The position numbers were made by a program, and so were the translations under genes. From positions 5,473,001 to 5,537,000 of the forward strand of contig NZ_AP014637.1 of NCBI RefSeq assembly GCF_000829415.1: 64,000 bases of DNA, read 5' to 3'. This document shows positions 32,525-41,254 of the stretch, piece by piece; position 1 is the first letter of the stretch, and every line of letters starts with the position of its first letter. The notes beneath the pieces were generated by a model. The model was not told the origin of the DNA, ran no database searches, and saw only the letters and a list, made by a program, of their open reading frames with translations. The DNA is from Pseudomonas sp. StFLB209. GTDB lineage: Bacteria; Pseudomonadota; Gammaproteobacteria; Pseudomonadales; Pseudomonadaceae.

Positions 32525-33994
32525 TCAGCGAGGCTGACTGCCCATGGCATTGACCGGCGGCACCCGGCCGCGCCATGGGCGGGCGCGTTCGAGTTGGGCG
32601 GCCAGGGACAACAGCAATGACTCTTCGCCAAACCGGCCCATGAAATGCGCCCCCAGCGGTAACCCGCTCGGACTCCAGTACAATGGCACCGACATCGCTG
32701 GCTGGCCGCTGGCGTTGCACAGGGCGGTGTACGGCGAGTAGCTGTGGAAATGCTCGATCAGTTGCTGCAGCGACCAGCGGTCGCTCTCGACCTGTAGCTC
32801 ACCGAGACGTGGCGGCAGGCGGGCCAGGGTCGGGGTAAGGATCACATCGTAGTTCTGCATGAACCCCGCCATACGCCGGCCAAACGCATGAATCCACTCT
32901 ACCGCGCCGGCATATTGGGCACCGGTTACTTCGCCTTTATCACGCAGGATGATCCGGGTACGGGCTTCGACTTCGTCGAGGCTGACCGGCGCGCCGCGCA
33001 TTTGCCCCAATACATCGAGGTAGTTGCGGGTGCTGGCGCCGATGATGGTGAATACCTGATCGAGAAACGCCTCAAGGTCCACCGGCAGGCTTTCCTGCAC
33101 CACCCGATGCCCCAGCGACTCGCAGAGCGTTGCTGCATCGCGCAGCGCTGCCTGACTGTCAGCAGACACCGGCCACGGACCGACCTGTTCGACCAGTGCG
33201 ATGCGCAGCGGCGCCGGCTCGTCGAGCACTGCCAGCCGATAGGGCCGCGCCGCCAGCGGTGCGGCATAGGGTGCGCCCAGGTCAGTGCCAGCGGTAGCAT
33301 CAAGCAGGGCGGCGCTGTCGCGCACGCTCAGGGTGATCGCGTGACCGGTGCCCATGCCCGCCCAGCCTTCGCCCACGATCGGCCCGGACGGCAGCAAGCC
33401 ACGACTGGGCTTGAAGCCAAACACCCCGCAGCACGACGCCGGCACCCGCAGTGAGCCGCCGCCATCATTACCGTGGGCAAAAGGCACCACCCGTGCCGCG
33501 ACCAAGGCCGCCGCCCCGCCGCTGGAGCCGCCGCTGCTGTGCTCCAGGCTCCATGGGTTGCCGGTGGCGCCGAAGCGCTGAGATTCGGTGGTGTACGAGG
33601 TGCCGAACTCCGGCGAGGTGCTGGTGCCCATCAACAGGCACCCGCTGCGCCGCAGGCGGCTGACCAGTTCGCCGTCGAAATCCGGCCGCGCCAGGCCCAG
33701 GGCATGGGAGCCATTGCTCATCAATGCGCCGGCCAGCGGCGAGAACAGGTCCTTGACCAGCGTCGGCACGCCCGCGAATGGCCCCAGCCGACTGGCCGGT
33801 TGTCGGGCGGCTGCACGGGCATCGTCATACAGCCGCTCGACCACCGCGTTAAGCTGCGGCTCGACCCGCTCCAGGCGCACGATGGCCGCCTCCAGCAGTT
33901 CAGCGGGGTGTAGCTCGGCATTGCGCACCCGGGTGGCCAGGCCGGTGCCGTCTTCCTGGTCGAACAGATTGTGGATGTCTTGCATGTCGGTCAT
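32525..33994 (-). CDS. Amidase signature family hydrolase
   Basis: A 489-residue amidase. The Ser-cisSer-Lys triad is complete: Lys81 in PTLVKDLF, the cis-Ser in HSSGGSSGGAAALVAARVV (Ser157/158) and the nucleophile Ser181 in HGNDGGGSLRVPA. It would hydrolyse a carboxamide or cyclic amide to an acid plus ammonia or amine. It has no signal peptide, so it acts in the cytoplasm, and nylon-oligomer hydrolase-like enzymes share this size. Its ATG overlaps the MFS transporter stop (ATGA), so substrate uptake and hydrolysis are translationally coupled. It ends the araC-metA-MFS-amidase series. Confidence 0.9.
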   Translation of the reverse strand: MTDMQDIHNLFDQEDGTGLATRVRNAELHPAELLEAAIVRLERVEPQLNAVVERLYDDARAAARQPASRLGPFAGVPTLVKDLFSPLAGALMSNGSHALGLARPDFDGELVSRLRRSGCLLMGTSTSPEFGTSYTTESQRFGATGNPWSLEHSSGGSSGGAAALVAARVVPFAHGNDGGGSLRVPASCCGVFGFKPSRGLLPSGPIVGEGWAGMGTGHAITLSVRDSAALLDATAGTDLGAPYAAPLAARPYRLAVLDEPAPLRIALVEQVGPWPVSADSQAALRDAATLCESLGHRVVQESLPVDLEAFLDQVFTIIGASTRNYLDVLGQMRGAPVSLDEVEARTRIILRDKGEVTGAQYAGAVEWIHAFGRRMAGFMQNYDVILTPTLARLPPRLGELQVESDRWSLQQLIEHFHSYSPYTALCNASGQPAMSVPLYWSPSGLPLGAHFMGRFGEESLLLSLAAQLERARPWRGRVPPVNAMGSQPR

Positions 33995-35220
33995 TCCTGA
34001 TGATTCAAAGAAGAAGCCGCTGGCGCAATGCCCTGGCGACGCTGTACAGCAATCAGGGCGCAGAGCAGTGCCATGCCGAACCCGGCCAGCGCCAGGCAGA
34101 AGATCGCCTGAGGGATGCCGCCGGCCTGAGCGGCCACCGCCAGCACCACGATGGGGCTGATGAACTGGCCCAGATACAGGCACGCGGTAAAACCACCCAG
34201 GCCACGACCCCGAGTGCGCGCGGTCAGCGCATTCATCACCGGGGCCATGACGTTAGGCACCAGCAGCCCGGCCCCAAGGCCGTGAATGAACACCGCCACC
34301 AGCACAGCGTTGTAGCTTTGTGCGCGCATCAGCAGCCACAGCCCCAGGCCCATCAGGCACAGCAAGGCCGCATTGCAACCCGGCACCCCGAGGCGACGGC
34401 GCAGCAACGGCCAGCCCAGCGAGCCGAACAGGGTCGAGAGCAGCCCCAGACCTGCCGACAGCCCGATCAGGGTGCTCGACGTCACGCCCATGGCCACCAG
34501 CAAGCCGGGCGTCTGGATCGGCACCACGAAGGTCAGGATCATGCCGCCGAGCACCAGCGCATAGCCGATCAACACGCCCGCCAGGGACACCCGGGCGCCC
34601 TCTTCACCCGCCACCTGAGCAACCTGCCGGTCCGGCTCCCAGAGCCAGCGGGCCATCAATGGCAGCAGCAGTAACGGCAACAGATACAGCGCGAACGGCC
34701 AGCGCCACGAGTGTTCGCCCAGCGCCCCACCGGCGACGAAAAACAGCGCGCCAACCAGGCCGATGGTCACCACCTGGCGGTTGACGTAGCGCAGCCGTTC
34801 TTCGCCATGCCAATAGTCGGCGATCAAGGCGGCGCAGCAGGTCATCACCGCCGCCTCGGCGCAGCCGAACAACATGCGCACCGCAACAATCGCCCGCAAG
34901 TCATCGAGCAGCAGCGGCAAGGCGCCCAGCAGCGCATAGAGCAAGGTACCGAGCACGAGCAGGTTCTTGCGCCCCAGTCGGTCGGCCAGCCAGCCGGCCA
35001 GTGGCGCAAACAGCGCGATGGCCAGCGCCGGGCCGGTCACCGCCAGCGGCACCAGCACCTCGGCATGGGCGGTGGTCGGGCCGAATTCGGCGCCGATACG
35101 CGGCAGCACCGGCGCAATCATCACCGAGCCCATAATGGTCAGGCTCGACCCCAACATCAGTAACACGCCCTCACGGCGCCCACGGGCAACCCGGAGGCTG
35201 CCCTCATGTGCAGTAGTCAT
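33991..35220 (-). CDS. Major facilitator superfamily transporter
   Basis: A 409-residue permease with 12 predicted helices. The MFS motif A in the loop between TM2 and TM3 is clear as LAGWLADRLGRKNLLVLG (near residue 75). The start MTTAHEGSLRVARGRREGVLLMLG is preferred over an ATG 29 codons upstream that lies within the preceding gene's end. It lies 10 bases after the porin-like gene and overlaps the amidase start. By context it probably imports the amidase substrate, although related DHA1 proteins are exporters, so direction is uncertain. Confidence 0.88.
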   Translation of the reverse strand: MTTAHEGSLRVARGRREGVLLMLGSSLTIMGSVMIAPVLPRIGAEFGPTTAHAEVLVPLAVTGPALAIALFAPLAGWLADRLGRKNLLVLGTLLYALLGALPLLLDDLRAIVAVRMLFGCAEAAVMTCCAALIADYWHGEERLRYVNRQVVTIGLVGALFFVAGGALGEHSWRWPFALYLLPLLLLPLMARWLWEPDRQVAQVAGEEGARVSLAGVLIGYALVLGGMILTFVVPIQTPGLLVAMGVTSSTLIGLSAGLGLLSTLFGSLGWPLLRRRLGVPGCNAALLCLMGLGLWLLMRAQSYNAVLVAVFIHGLGAGLLVPNVMAPVMNALTARTRGRGLGGFTACLYLGQFISPIVVLAVAAQAGGIPQAIFCLALAGFGMALLCALIAVQRRQGIAPAASSLNHQE

Positions 35221-35230
35221 GCTGAAGTCC

Positions 35231-36154
35231 TCAGAAACTGTGGGCGATGCGCAAGGCGACGGTATAGCCCTCGGCCCGGTTGCGGGCGTCGAACTCTTTG
35301 TAGGCATGCAGCCAGACTGGCGGCAGGCCCGGCTTGAAGTAACTCAGCGCCGGCCCCACCGCCATGACCCGGGCACGGTTGCCGGTGGCCAGGTTCGGCG
35401 CGTCGTCGTCACTGAACTGGCGGTAGTAGTAGCCGCCGATGCCCGCCGTCCATGGCCCGAAGTGCTGGCCCACGGCAAACTCGTGGCGGTACTCGACGCC
35501 GTTTTTGTAGTCAGTGGCGTTGTTGCGGGTGTTGACGTCGACTTCAAAGCTGGACGACACCTCGAAACCGTTGTCACTGATCCAGGTGCCGTTGACGATC
35601 GGCGAGAAGGTCCAGTGATTGAGGCCGGGAGAAATCAGGCGGTTTTTATCGTAGTCGCCGGTCGGTGCCTGAATCTGGAATTGCGCGTTGACGAACAGGT
35701 TCGGCGACAGGTTCCACTGCAGGATCAGCGGGGTTATTTGCACGTCAGCCAAGCGAAACGGATCGGCCTCGAACTCCAGCCGCCCGACCGGTGTGTCGAT
35801 GCCGAGTTCGGCGTCCATTTTGAAGAACGGCACCACCGTACTGAAGCCGTAATTGGCACCGAACAGTTGGTAGTCGGTCATGCGAATGTAGGCCAGCCCC
35901 AACGACAGCACACTCAGGGAAAAGTCATTGTTGACGTCGTTGCCGCGGCGGTCTTTCTGCACCTTGGCCGAATAAAAGGAAGTGCGCAGGCCCAGCGTAC
36001 CGTTGGGGGTGACCGGCGGTGTCATCCCGGCACCGAAGTCATAGACCCCGACAGCGGTGGTGGGTGCACCGTTCTCGGTCGCCAGGGCGGTCCCGCACAG
36101 CCCTGCCAGCGTGGCCAGTAACAAAACCCGCGCGTTGTTGTTTTTATGGTTCAT
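35231..36154 (-). CDS. Outer membrane MetA-pathway phenol degradation family protein
   Basis: A 307-residue outer membrane beta-barrel precursor of the Phenol_MetA_deg (SphA-like) family. A signal peptide (RVLLLATLAGLCGTALA, about residues 9-25) is followed by amphipathic strands, including DFGAGMTPPVTPNGTLGLRTSFYSA and WNLSPNLFVNAQFQIQAPTGDYDKN, and ends RAEGYTVALRIAHSF with the C-terminal phenylalanine typical of barrel insertion. Members are encoded with catabolic genes for aromatic or amide compounds and are presumed to be uptake channels. It lies between the AraC regulator and the MFS gene on the same strand. Confidence 0.85.
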   Translation of the reverse strand: MNHKNNNARVLLLATLAGLCGTALATENGAPTTAVGVYDFGAGMTPPVTPNGTLGLRTSFYSAKVQKDRRGNDVNNDFSLSVLSLGLAYIRMTDYQLFGANYGFSTVVPFFKMDAELGIDTPVGRLEFEADPFRLADVQITPLILQWNLSPNLFVNAQFQIQAPTGDYDKNRLISPGLNHWTFSPIVNGTWISDNGFEVSSSFEVDVNTRNNATDYKNGVEYRHEFAVGQHFGPWTAGIGGYYYRQFSDDDAPNLATGNRARVMAVGPALSYFKPGLPPVWLHAYKEFDARNRAEGYTVALRIAHSF

Positions 36155-36209
36155 GGGATGCCCCTTGTTGAGTGTCAGGGACATCCTCGACGGTAGCGGC
36201 CAAAGGCCG

Positions 36210-37190
36210 TTATCCGTTTTCAGCACAACCGCTGCGACGCAGGGTTTGTGACGGCAACTCGCCGAACATCTGCCGGTATTCACCCGAAAAGCGGCTCAGA
36301 TGCCAGAAGCCCCAGCGCGCCGCCACGTCCTGCACCGAGGTCGCGGCACTGCCACGCAACAGCTCACGACGCACCGCATTGAGGCGCACCGCACGCAAGT
36401 AAGCCAGCGGGTTGAGGCCCAGCGCCTCCTGGAAGCAGTACTGCAATTTGCGCCGGCTGGCACCGATGTTGTTGCACAGGTCCAGCAGGGTGAAGGGTTG
36501 GTCGAGGTGGGTGAGTGCGTACTCCCTGGCCCGGTCGACCATGCGCTTGCGGGCCGTGGCGTTCAGGTGCTCGCCATCCGGGGCCACCTGATCGAGCAAT
36601 TGCAGCATGATCGCGTCGCGCAGCGCATGGCGAATCGACTCATAGTTGAGGGTCTGCGCGTCAGTGCTGAACAAGTCATCGAGCACCCCACGCAGTTCAA
36701 GGTGTAACCCGGTCTCCTCCAGACGGTAACAGGTGGGAAAAGAGGTAATCTGCAATTCACGGTTCTGGCGCTGCAGTATGTCTTGCAATGCGTCGCGTTC
36801 CACGGCGATGCACAGCAGGTCCAGCGGGCCTGGGGTGCGCACTTGCGGCAGGTCATCGGCTTGCGCCACCAACAGGCTGGGGCGACTGATGGTGTGCCCG
36901 GCGCAATACACATCGCCATGTTCGGCCAGCGGCAAGCTGAACGTCAGCGCACCTTGCCAGGCCTGGCCGCTCTTGATCATGGCCTGATTAGAGCGGTCGC
37001 GGACCAGTTGCATCCAGCCGCAGCGCAGCTCGGTGAGCTCGCCCGCGAAGCGTCCCGGGGTCAATTGGTCGTAGCTGAGCTGCCAACTGGACAGGTTATG
37101 CGCATGCTCATCGATATCGGTGGCCTGGCTACGGCGCAGGCCGGAAAAATCCAGTGCAGGCGTATCGCCCGCTACAGTGAAATGGTTCAT
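36210..37190 (-). CDS. AraC family transcriptional regulator
   Basis: A 326-residue activator. The first 210 residues form a cupin-like effector domain typical of FeaR/EutR-type members. The C-terminal double helix-turn-helix is clear: HLDQPFTLLDLCNNIGASRRKLQYCFQEALGLNPLAYLRAVRLNAVRREL, then VQDVAARWGFWHLSRFSGEYRQMFGELPSQTLR. It is the first gene of the leftward metA-MFS-amidase series and presumably activates it. GGGAGTG precedes the ATG. It is divergent from the AA_synth operon across a 224-bp region carrying the GntR-type palindrome. Confidence 0.9.
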   Translation of the reverse strand: MNHFTVAGDTPALDFSGLRRSQATDIDEHAHNLSSWQLSYDQLTPGRFAGELTELRCGWMQLVRDRSNQAMIKSGQAWQGALTFSLPLAEHGDVYCAGHTISRPSLLVAQADDLPQVRTPGPLDLLCIAVERDALQDILQRQNRELQITSFPTCYRLEETGLHLELRGVLDDLFSTDAQTLNYESIRHALRDAIMLQLLDQVAPDGEHLNATARKRMVDRAREYALTHLDQPFTLLDLCNNIGASRRKLQYCFQEALGLNPLAYLRAVRLNAVRRELLRGSAATSVQDVAARWGFWHLSRFSGEYRQMFGELPSQTLRRSGCAENG

Positions 37191-37365
37191 CGCCTGTCAC
37201 TCCCGACGCAGTCGTCGGCACTGAGGCAAGTTCCGTTCCGGGCGCCTGGGTGCGGGCAATATTGTGCCGAAACTGGATAGTGCTGACGTCGCCGGTCACG
37301 GTCCGGGCAGGCCCAAGCGGCTTTTTTTCACCGGCTTTATAGAAAGGACTTGCGCGGACAATCTT

Positions 37366-37384
37366 ATGGTATACCATCATACCA
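37366..37384. promoter_or_regulatory. GntR/FCD-type operator, site 1 (AA_synth operon / araC)
   Basis: The 12-bp perfect palindrome ATGGTATACCAT is followed by CATACCA, which creates a second overlapping inverted pair, TGGTAT-N6-ATACCA. It lies 31 bases before the AA_synth start codon and between two divergent units. The same TGGTATACCA core precedes the ribBX gene and (one mismatch) the ABC importer. GGTATA half-sites are known for NanR, a GntR/FCD protein; the GntR/FCD gene at 41255 is the likely binder. Confidence 0.7.
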
Positions 37385-37414
37385 AATACAACGACCCACC
37401 TATGGGAGTCCTCC

Positions 37415-38008
37415 ATGAGCTTCGAAATTCGCAAGATCGTCACCTACACCGAAGAAACCCTGATTGAAGGTGGCAAAGCCACTGACAAGCCGGTGACCAT
37501 GGTCGGCCTGGCCGCCGTGATCAAGAACCCGTGGGCGGGTCGTGGTTTCGTGGAAGACCTCAAGCCTGAAATCCGTGCCTGGTGTTCCGACCTGGGTGCG
37601 CTGATGGTTGAGCGCCTGACCGCCGCCATCGGTGGTGCCGACAAGATCGAAGCTTACGGCAAGGCCGCTGTGGTCGGCGCTGATGGCGAAATCGAGCACG
37701 CTTCTGCGGTAATCCACACCCTGCGCTTTGGCAACCACTACCGCGAAGCGGTCAAGGCCAAGAGCTACCTGAGCTTCACCAACAAGCGTGGCGGCCCGGG
37801 CACTTCGATCCAGGTGCCAATGATGCACAAGGATGACGAAGGTCTGCGTTCGCACTACATCACTCTGGAATTCCAGATCGAAGATGCGCCACGTGCCGAC
37901 GAAATCGTCGTGGTACTGGGCGCAGCCAACGGCGGCCGCCTGCACCCGCGCATCGGCAACCGCTACATCGACCTGGAAGAACTGGCTGCCGAGAAAGCGG
38001 CTCAGTAA
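37415..38008 (+). CDS. Amino acid synthesis family protein (AA_synth, DUF1185)
   Basis: A 197-residue cytoplasmic protein of Pfam AA_synth (formerly DUF1185). Conserved segments seen are GLAAVIKNPWAGRGFVEDL, YGKAAVVGADGEIEHASAVIHTLRFGNHYREAVKAKSYLSFTNKRGGPGTSIQVP and LGAANGGRLHPRIGNR. No enzymatic reaction is established. From memory, the structurally solved member is classed near the RutC/YjgF fold, which would fit an imine- or aminoacrylate-handling role, but this needs a structure comparison. First gene of the operon with an alpha/beta hydrolase, aldehyde dehydrogenase and flavin reductase; codon usage is strong, suggesting high expression. GGGAG precedes the start. Confidence 0.88.
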   Translation: MSFEIRKIVTYTEETLIEGGKATDKPVTMVGLAAVIKNPWAGRGFVEDLKPEIRAWCSDLGALMVERLTAAIGGADKIEAYGKAAVVGADGEIEHASAVIHTLRFGNHYREAVKAKSYLSFTNKRGGPGTSIQVPMMHKDDEGLRSHYITLEFQIEDAPRADEIVVVLGAANGGRLHPRIGNRYIDLEELAAEKAAQ

Positions 38009-38110
38009 TTTCATTCCGGATCTGTGCGAAAGGATGGCGCGTGCAGGCCAGGATGGCCGCGCAGTGCCCCTTTCGCTACAGAGTCTGATACGCCTGTGTA
38101 GGAGCAATCC

Positions 38111-38944
38111 ATGATTCGGCTCACCGCTGAACGCACCCCGGCCGGCACCAGTTATCTGGCGACCGGCCAAGGCCACCCCGTGGTGTTGATTCACGGGGTG
38201 GGACTCAACAAAGAAATGTGGGGCGGGCAGATCGTCGGTCTGTCGACCGGCTACCAGGTCATTGCCTATGACATGCTCGGCCATGGTGCCAGCCCGCGTC
38301 CGGACCCGGACACCGGCCTGCCAGGCTATGCCGAACAACTGCTGGAACTGCTCGACCATCTGGGCCTGGAACACGCCACGGTGATCGGATTCTCAATGGG
38401 CGGTCTGGTGGCACGTGCCTTCGCACTGCATCATCCGCAGCGTCTGGCCGGCCTGGTGGTGCTCAACAGCGTGTTCAACCGCTCTCCCGAACAGAGTGCC
38501 AGCGTTATTGCCCGTACCACCCAGGTCGCCGAACACGGCCCGGATGCCAATGCCAGCGAAGCACTGGCGCGCTGGTTCAGCCGTGAATACCAGGCGGCCA
38601 ACCCGGCGCAGATCGCCGCGATTCGCCAAGACCTGGCCAATAACGATCTGCAGGGTTACCTGACCACTTATAAACTGTTCGCCACCCAGGACATGTACCG
38701 CGCCGAAGACCTGGGCAGCATCAATGTGCCGACCCTGATCGCCACCGGCGAGCTGGACCCAGGCTCGACCCCGGACATGGCTCGCCAACTGGCGATGCGC
38801 ATCAAGGGCGCCGAAGTGGCCATCCTGCCTGAACAGCGCCACATGATGCCGGTCGAGTCGCCACGCCTGGTCAACCAGGTGCTGCTCGACTTCCTCGACA
38901 AATCCGCGGCCTTACACAACCCGATCAAAGGGGATGTTGCATGA
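38111..38944 (+). CDS. Alpha/beta hydrolase (RutD / enol-lactonase-like)
   Basis: A 277-residue hydrolase with the oxyanion segment VVLIHGVGLNKEMWGGQI, the nucleophile elbow GFSMGGLVAR (Ser95), a late acid in TGELDPGSTPD, and the final histidine in EQRHMMPVESP. The layout is that of 3-oxoadipate enol-lactonase and RutD. By context it would hydrolyse a carbamate, ester or lactone intermediate. Its stop overlaps the aldehyde dehydrogenase start by four bases (ATGA), so the two are coupled. A 102-bp gap separates it from the AA_synth gene and AGGAG precedes its ATG. Confidence 0.88.
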   Translation: MIRLTAERTPAGTSYLATGQGHPVVLIHGVGLNKEMWGGQIVGLSTGYQVIAYDMLGHGASPRPDPDTGLPGYAEQLLELLDHLGLEHATVIGFSMGGLVARAFALHHPQRLAGLVVLNSVFNRSPEQSASVIARTTQVAEHGPDANASEALARWFSREYQAANPAQIAAIRQDLANNDLQGYLTTYKLFATQDMYRAEDLGSINVPTLIATGELDPGSTPDMARQLAMRIKGAEVAILPEQRHMMPVESPRLVNQVLLDFLDKSAALHNPIKGDVA

Positions 38945-40422
38945 CCCTCACTCGTTTTCAGATGTGCATCGACGGCCAATGGGTCGATGCCCTCTCCGGC
39001 AAGACTTTCGACAGCCTCAACCCGGCGCTGGCCGAGCCTTGGGCGCAGTTGCCCGATGCCGATGAAGCCGACGTCGAACGTGCCGTACAGTCGGCGCAGA
39101 CCGCCTTCGAAAGCCCGGCCTGGCGCGGTTTGACTGCCACCGCACGGGGCAAGCTGCTGCGTCGGCTGGGCGATCTGATTGCCGAGAACAAAGAACACCT
39201 GGCCCAGCTGGAAAGCCGTGACAACGGCAAGCTGATCCGCGAAACCCGCGGCCAGGTCGGCTACCTGCCCGAGTTTTTTCACTACACCGCAGGGCTTGCC
39301 GACAAGCTCGAAGGCGGCACCCTGCCGCTGGACAAGCCTGACCTGTTTGCCTACACCGTGCACGAGCCGATGGGCGTGGTCGCCGGGATCATCCCGTGGA
39401 ACAGCCCGCTGTACCTGACCGCGATCAAACTGGCCCCTGCCCTGGCGGCCGGCAACACCATCGTGCTCAAGCCTTCCGAGCACGCCTCGGCGACCATTCT
39501 GGAGCTGGCGCGCCTGGCGCTGGAAGCGGGCTTCCCGCCGGGTGTGGTCAACGTGGTCACCGGCTACGGCCCAAGCACCGGCGCCGCGCTGACCCGCCAC
39601 CCGCTGATTCGCAAGATCGCCTTCACCGGCGGCGCCGCCACCGCGCGCCATGTGGTGCGTAGCAGCGCCGAGAACTTCGCCAAGCTGTCGCTGGAACTGG
39701 GCGGCAAGTCGCCGAACATCATCTTCGCCGACGCCGATCTGGACAGCGCCATCAATGGCGTGGTCGCCGGCATCTACGCCGCCTCGGGGCAAAGCTGTGT
39801 GGCCGGCTCGCGGCTGCTGGTGCAGGACGAGATCTTCGATGAATTCGTCGAGCGTCTGGTCGAACGCGCCAAGCGCATCCGGATCGGCAACCCGCAAGAC
39901 GAAACCACCGAGATGGGCCCGATGGCTACCGCCCAGCAACTGGCAGTCGTTGAAGGCCTGGTGGCCGACGCCGTCGCTGAAGGCGCACGCCTGCGCCTGG
40001 GTGGCAAACGCCCGGCAAACGCCGAGGCCGGCTGGTTCTATGAGCCAACCCTGTTCGAGTGCGACAGCAACTCGATGAAGATCATGCAGGAAGAAGTGTT
40101 TGGCCCGGTGGCCTCGGTGATTCGCTTCAAGGACGAGGCCGAGGCGCTGGCGATCGCCAACGACTCGCAGTTCGGCCTGGCGGCTGGCATCTGGACCCGT
40201 GATCTTGGCCGCGCACACCGGCTGGCTCGCGACGTGCGTTCCGGTATCATCTGGGTCAATACCTACCGCGCAGTATCGGCCATGGCGCCGATCGGCGGTT
40301 TCAAGAACAGCGGCTACGGTCGCGAGAGCGGCATCGACTCGGTGCTGGCCTATACCGAACTGAAAACGGTATGGATCAATCTCTCGCAAGCACCGATGCC
40401 CGATCCTTTCGTGATGCGTTAA
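38941..40422 (+). CDS. NAD(P)+-dependent aldehyde dehydrogenase
   Basis: A 493-residue ALDH superfamily enzyme. It has the nucleophile Cys286 in SGQSCVAGSRLL, the general base Glu252 in LELGGKSPNIIF, the cofactor segment IIPWNSPLYLTAIKLAPALAAGNTIVLKPSE, and EEVFGPV near residue 383. This corresponds to full-length family members of about 480-500 residues. It converts an aldehyde intermediate to its acid; within the operon this could parallel the malonic semialdehyde step of pyrimidine-type pathways, although E. coli RutE there is a reductase. Coupled to the alpha/beta hydrolase and followed 15 bases later by the flavin reductase. Confidence 0.93.
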   Translation: MTLTRFQMCIDGQWVDALSGKTFDSLNPALAEPWAQLPDADEADVERAVQSAQTAFESPAWRGLTATARGKLLRRLGDLIAENKEHLAQLESRDNGKLIRETRGQVGYLPEFFHYTAGLADKLEGGTLPLDKPDLFAYTVHEPMGVVAGIIPWNSPLYLTAIKLAPALAAGNTIVLKPSEHASATILELARLALEAGFPPGVVNVVTGYGPSTGAALTRHPLIRKIAFTGGAATARHVVRSSAENFAKLSLELGGKSPNIIFADADLDSAINGVVAGIYAASGQSCVAGSRLLVQDEIFDEFVERLVERAKRIRIGNPQDETTEMGPMATAQQLAVVEGLVADAVAEGARLRLGGKRPANAEAGWFYEPTLFECDSNSMKIMQEEVFGPVASVIRFKDEAEALAIANDSQFGLAAGIWTRDLGRAHRLARDVRSGIIWVNTYRAVSAMAPIGGFKNSGYGRESGIDSVLAYTELKTVWINLSQAPMPDPFVMR

Positions 40423-40437
40423 CCGAGGCTGCAGCAA

Positions 40438-40923
40438 ATGATCGAACCCGGTATCTACAAAGAAGTCATGGGCTCCTTTCCGTCAGGGGTGACCATCGTC
40501 ACCACCCTGGACGCCGAAGGCAACCTGGTAGGCATCACGGCCAGTGCGTTCAGCGCGCTGTCCATCGATCCGGCGCTGGTGCTGTTCTGCCCCAACTACG
40601 CCTCGGACACCTACCCGGTGCTGCGTGACAGCAAGCGCTTCGCCATTCACCTGCTCGGTGCCGACCAGCAAGCCGAAGCCTACGCCTTTGCCGGCAAAGG
40701 CAAGGACAAGGCCAAAGGCATCGAGTACACCCTGAGCGAGCTGGGCAACCCGTTGCTGGCCAAGGCTACAGCGATCATCGAGTGTGAACTGTGGCGTGAG
40801 TACGACGGCGGCGACCACGCCATCATCGTTGGTGCGGTGAAGAACCTGATCCTGCCGCCAGAGCCGGTGACCCCGATGATCTATCATCGCGGCAAGCTCG
40901 GCGCCCTGCCCGCGTTCGGCTAA
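40438..40923 (+). CDS. Flavin reductase family protein (RutF/HpaC-like)
   Basis: A 161-residue NAD(P)H:flavin oxidoreductase-type protein. It has the family opening FPSGVTIVTTLDAEGNLVGITASAFSALSIDPALVLFC, the flavin-contact segment SKRFAIHLLGADQQAEAYAF, and the C-terminal GDHAIIVGAVKNLIL...PMIYHRGKL (Gly-Asp-His). These proteins supply free reduced FMN or FAD to two-component monooxygenases. No such oxygenase is encoded in this window, so its partner must lie elsewhere. Last gene of the operon, followed by a terminator. Confidence 0.92.
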   Translation: MIEPGIYKEVMGSFPSGVTIVTTLDAEGNLVGITASAFSALSIDPALVLFCPNYASDTYPVLRDSKRFAIHLLGADQQAEAYAFAGKGKDKAKGIEYTLSELGNPLLAKATAIIECELWREYDGGDHAIIVGAVKNLILPPEPVTPMIYHRGKLGALPAFG

Positions 40924-40979
40924 GACTGATCGTCATGGGTGGCCTTGTTGGTTCGGGGCAACTGCGTGATAAACTCGGC

Positions 40980-41014
40980 AAAAGCCCGGGCCCCCTTGGG
41001 GTGCGCGGGCTTTT
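40980..41014 (+). terminator. Rho-independent terminator after the flavin reductase gene
   Basis: AAAAGCCCGGGCC pairs imperfectly with GTGCGCGGGCTTTT, giving an A-T flanked GC stem ending in TTTT, about 57 bases after the stop codon. It separates the catabolic operon from the gntR gene. Confidence 0.75.
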
Positions 41015-41064
41015 GCGTTAGTCCAGTCATTTACTGGCTTCGGCAGACTATCAGCGTTCGTGTA

Positions 41065-41207
41065 AGAGGGTGTTTACAAAATCGGCGAGCGAAGGCAAGA
41101 CAAGGCGAAATTGGCCGAACAAGCGCAATGTACATTGAGTACATGAGCATTTTGAGGTCGATTTCAACGCCGTATTGCCGAGCGCAGCCATTTTGGAGCT
41201 ACCCTCT
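41065..41207. mobile_element. 143-bp MITE-like repeat element with terminal inverted repeats
   Basis: Perfect 7-bp termini AGAGGGT/ACCCTCT extend into longer imperfect inverted arms: left CAAAATCGGCGAGCG, right (reverse complement) CAAAATGGCTGCGCTCGG. Composition is AT-richer than the flanks and there is no ORF of note. I recall similar sequences as repeats in other Pseudomonas intergenic regions, but cannot verify copy number here. No clear target-site duplication is seen. It ends 47 bases before gntR. Confidence 0.55.
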
Positions 41208-41254
41208 GATGAACCGATCCTTGCCAGCAGCCAGCCATACTCCGAGCCGAACCG

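Noticed and set aside
38668..40437. 589-codon ORF on the minus strand opposite the aldehyde dehydrogenase
   Set aside because: Antisense shadow of a GC-rich coding frame; it has no recognisable domain, is rich in His, Gln and Arg, and covers a complete ALDH.
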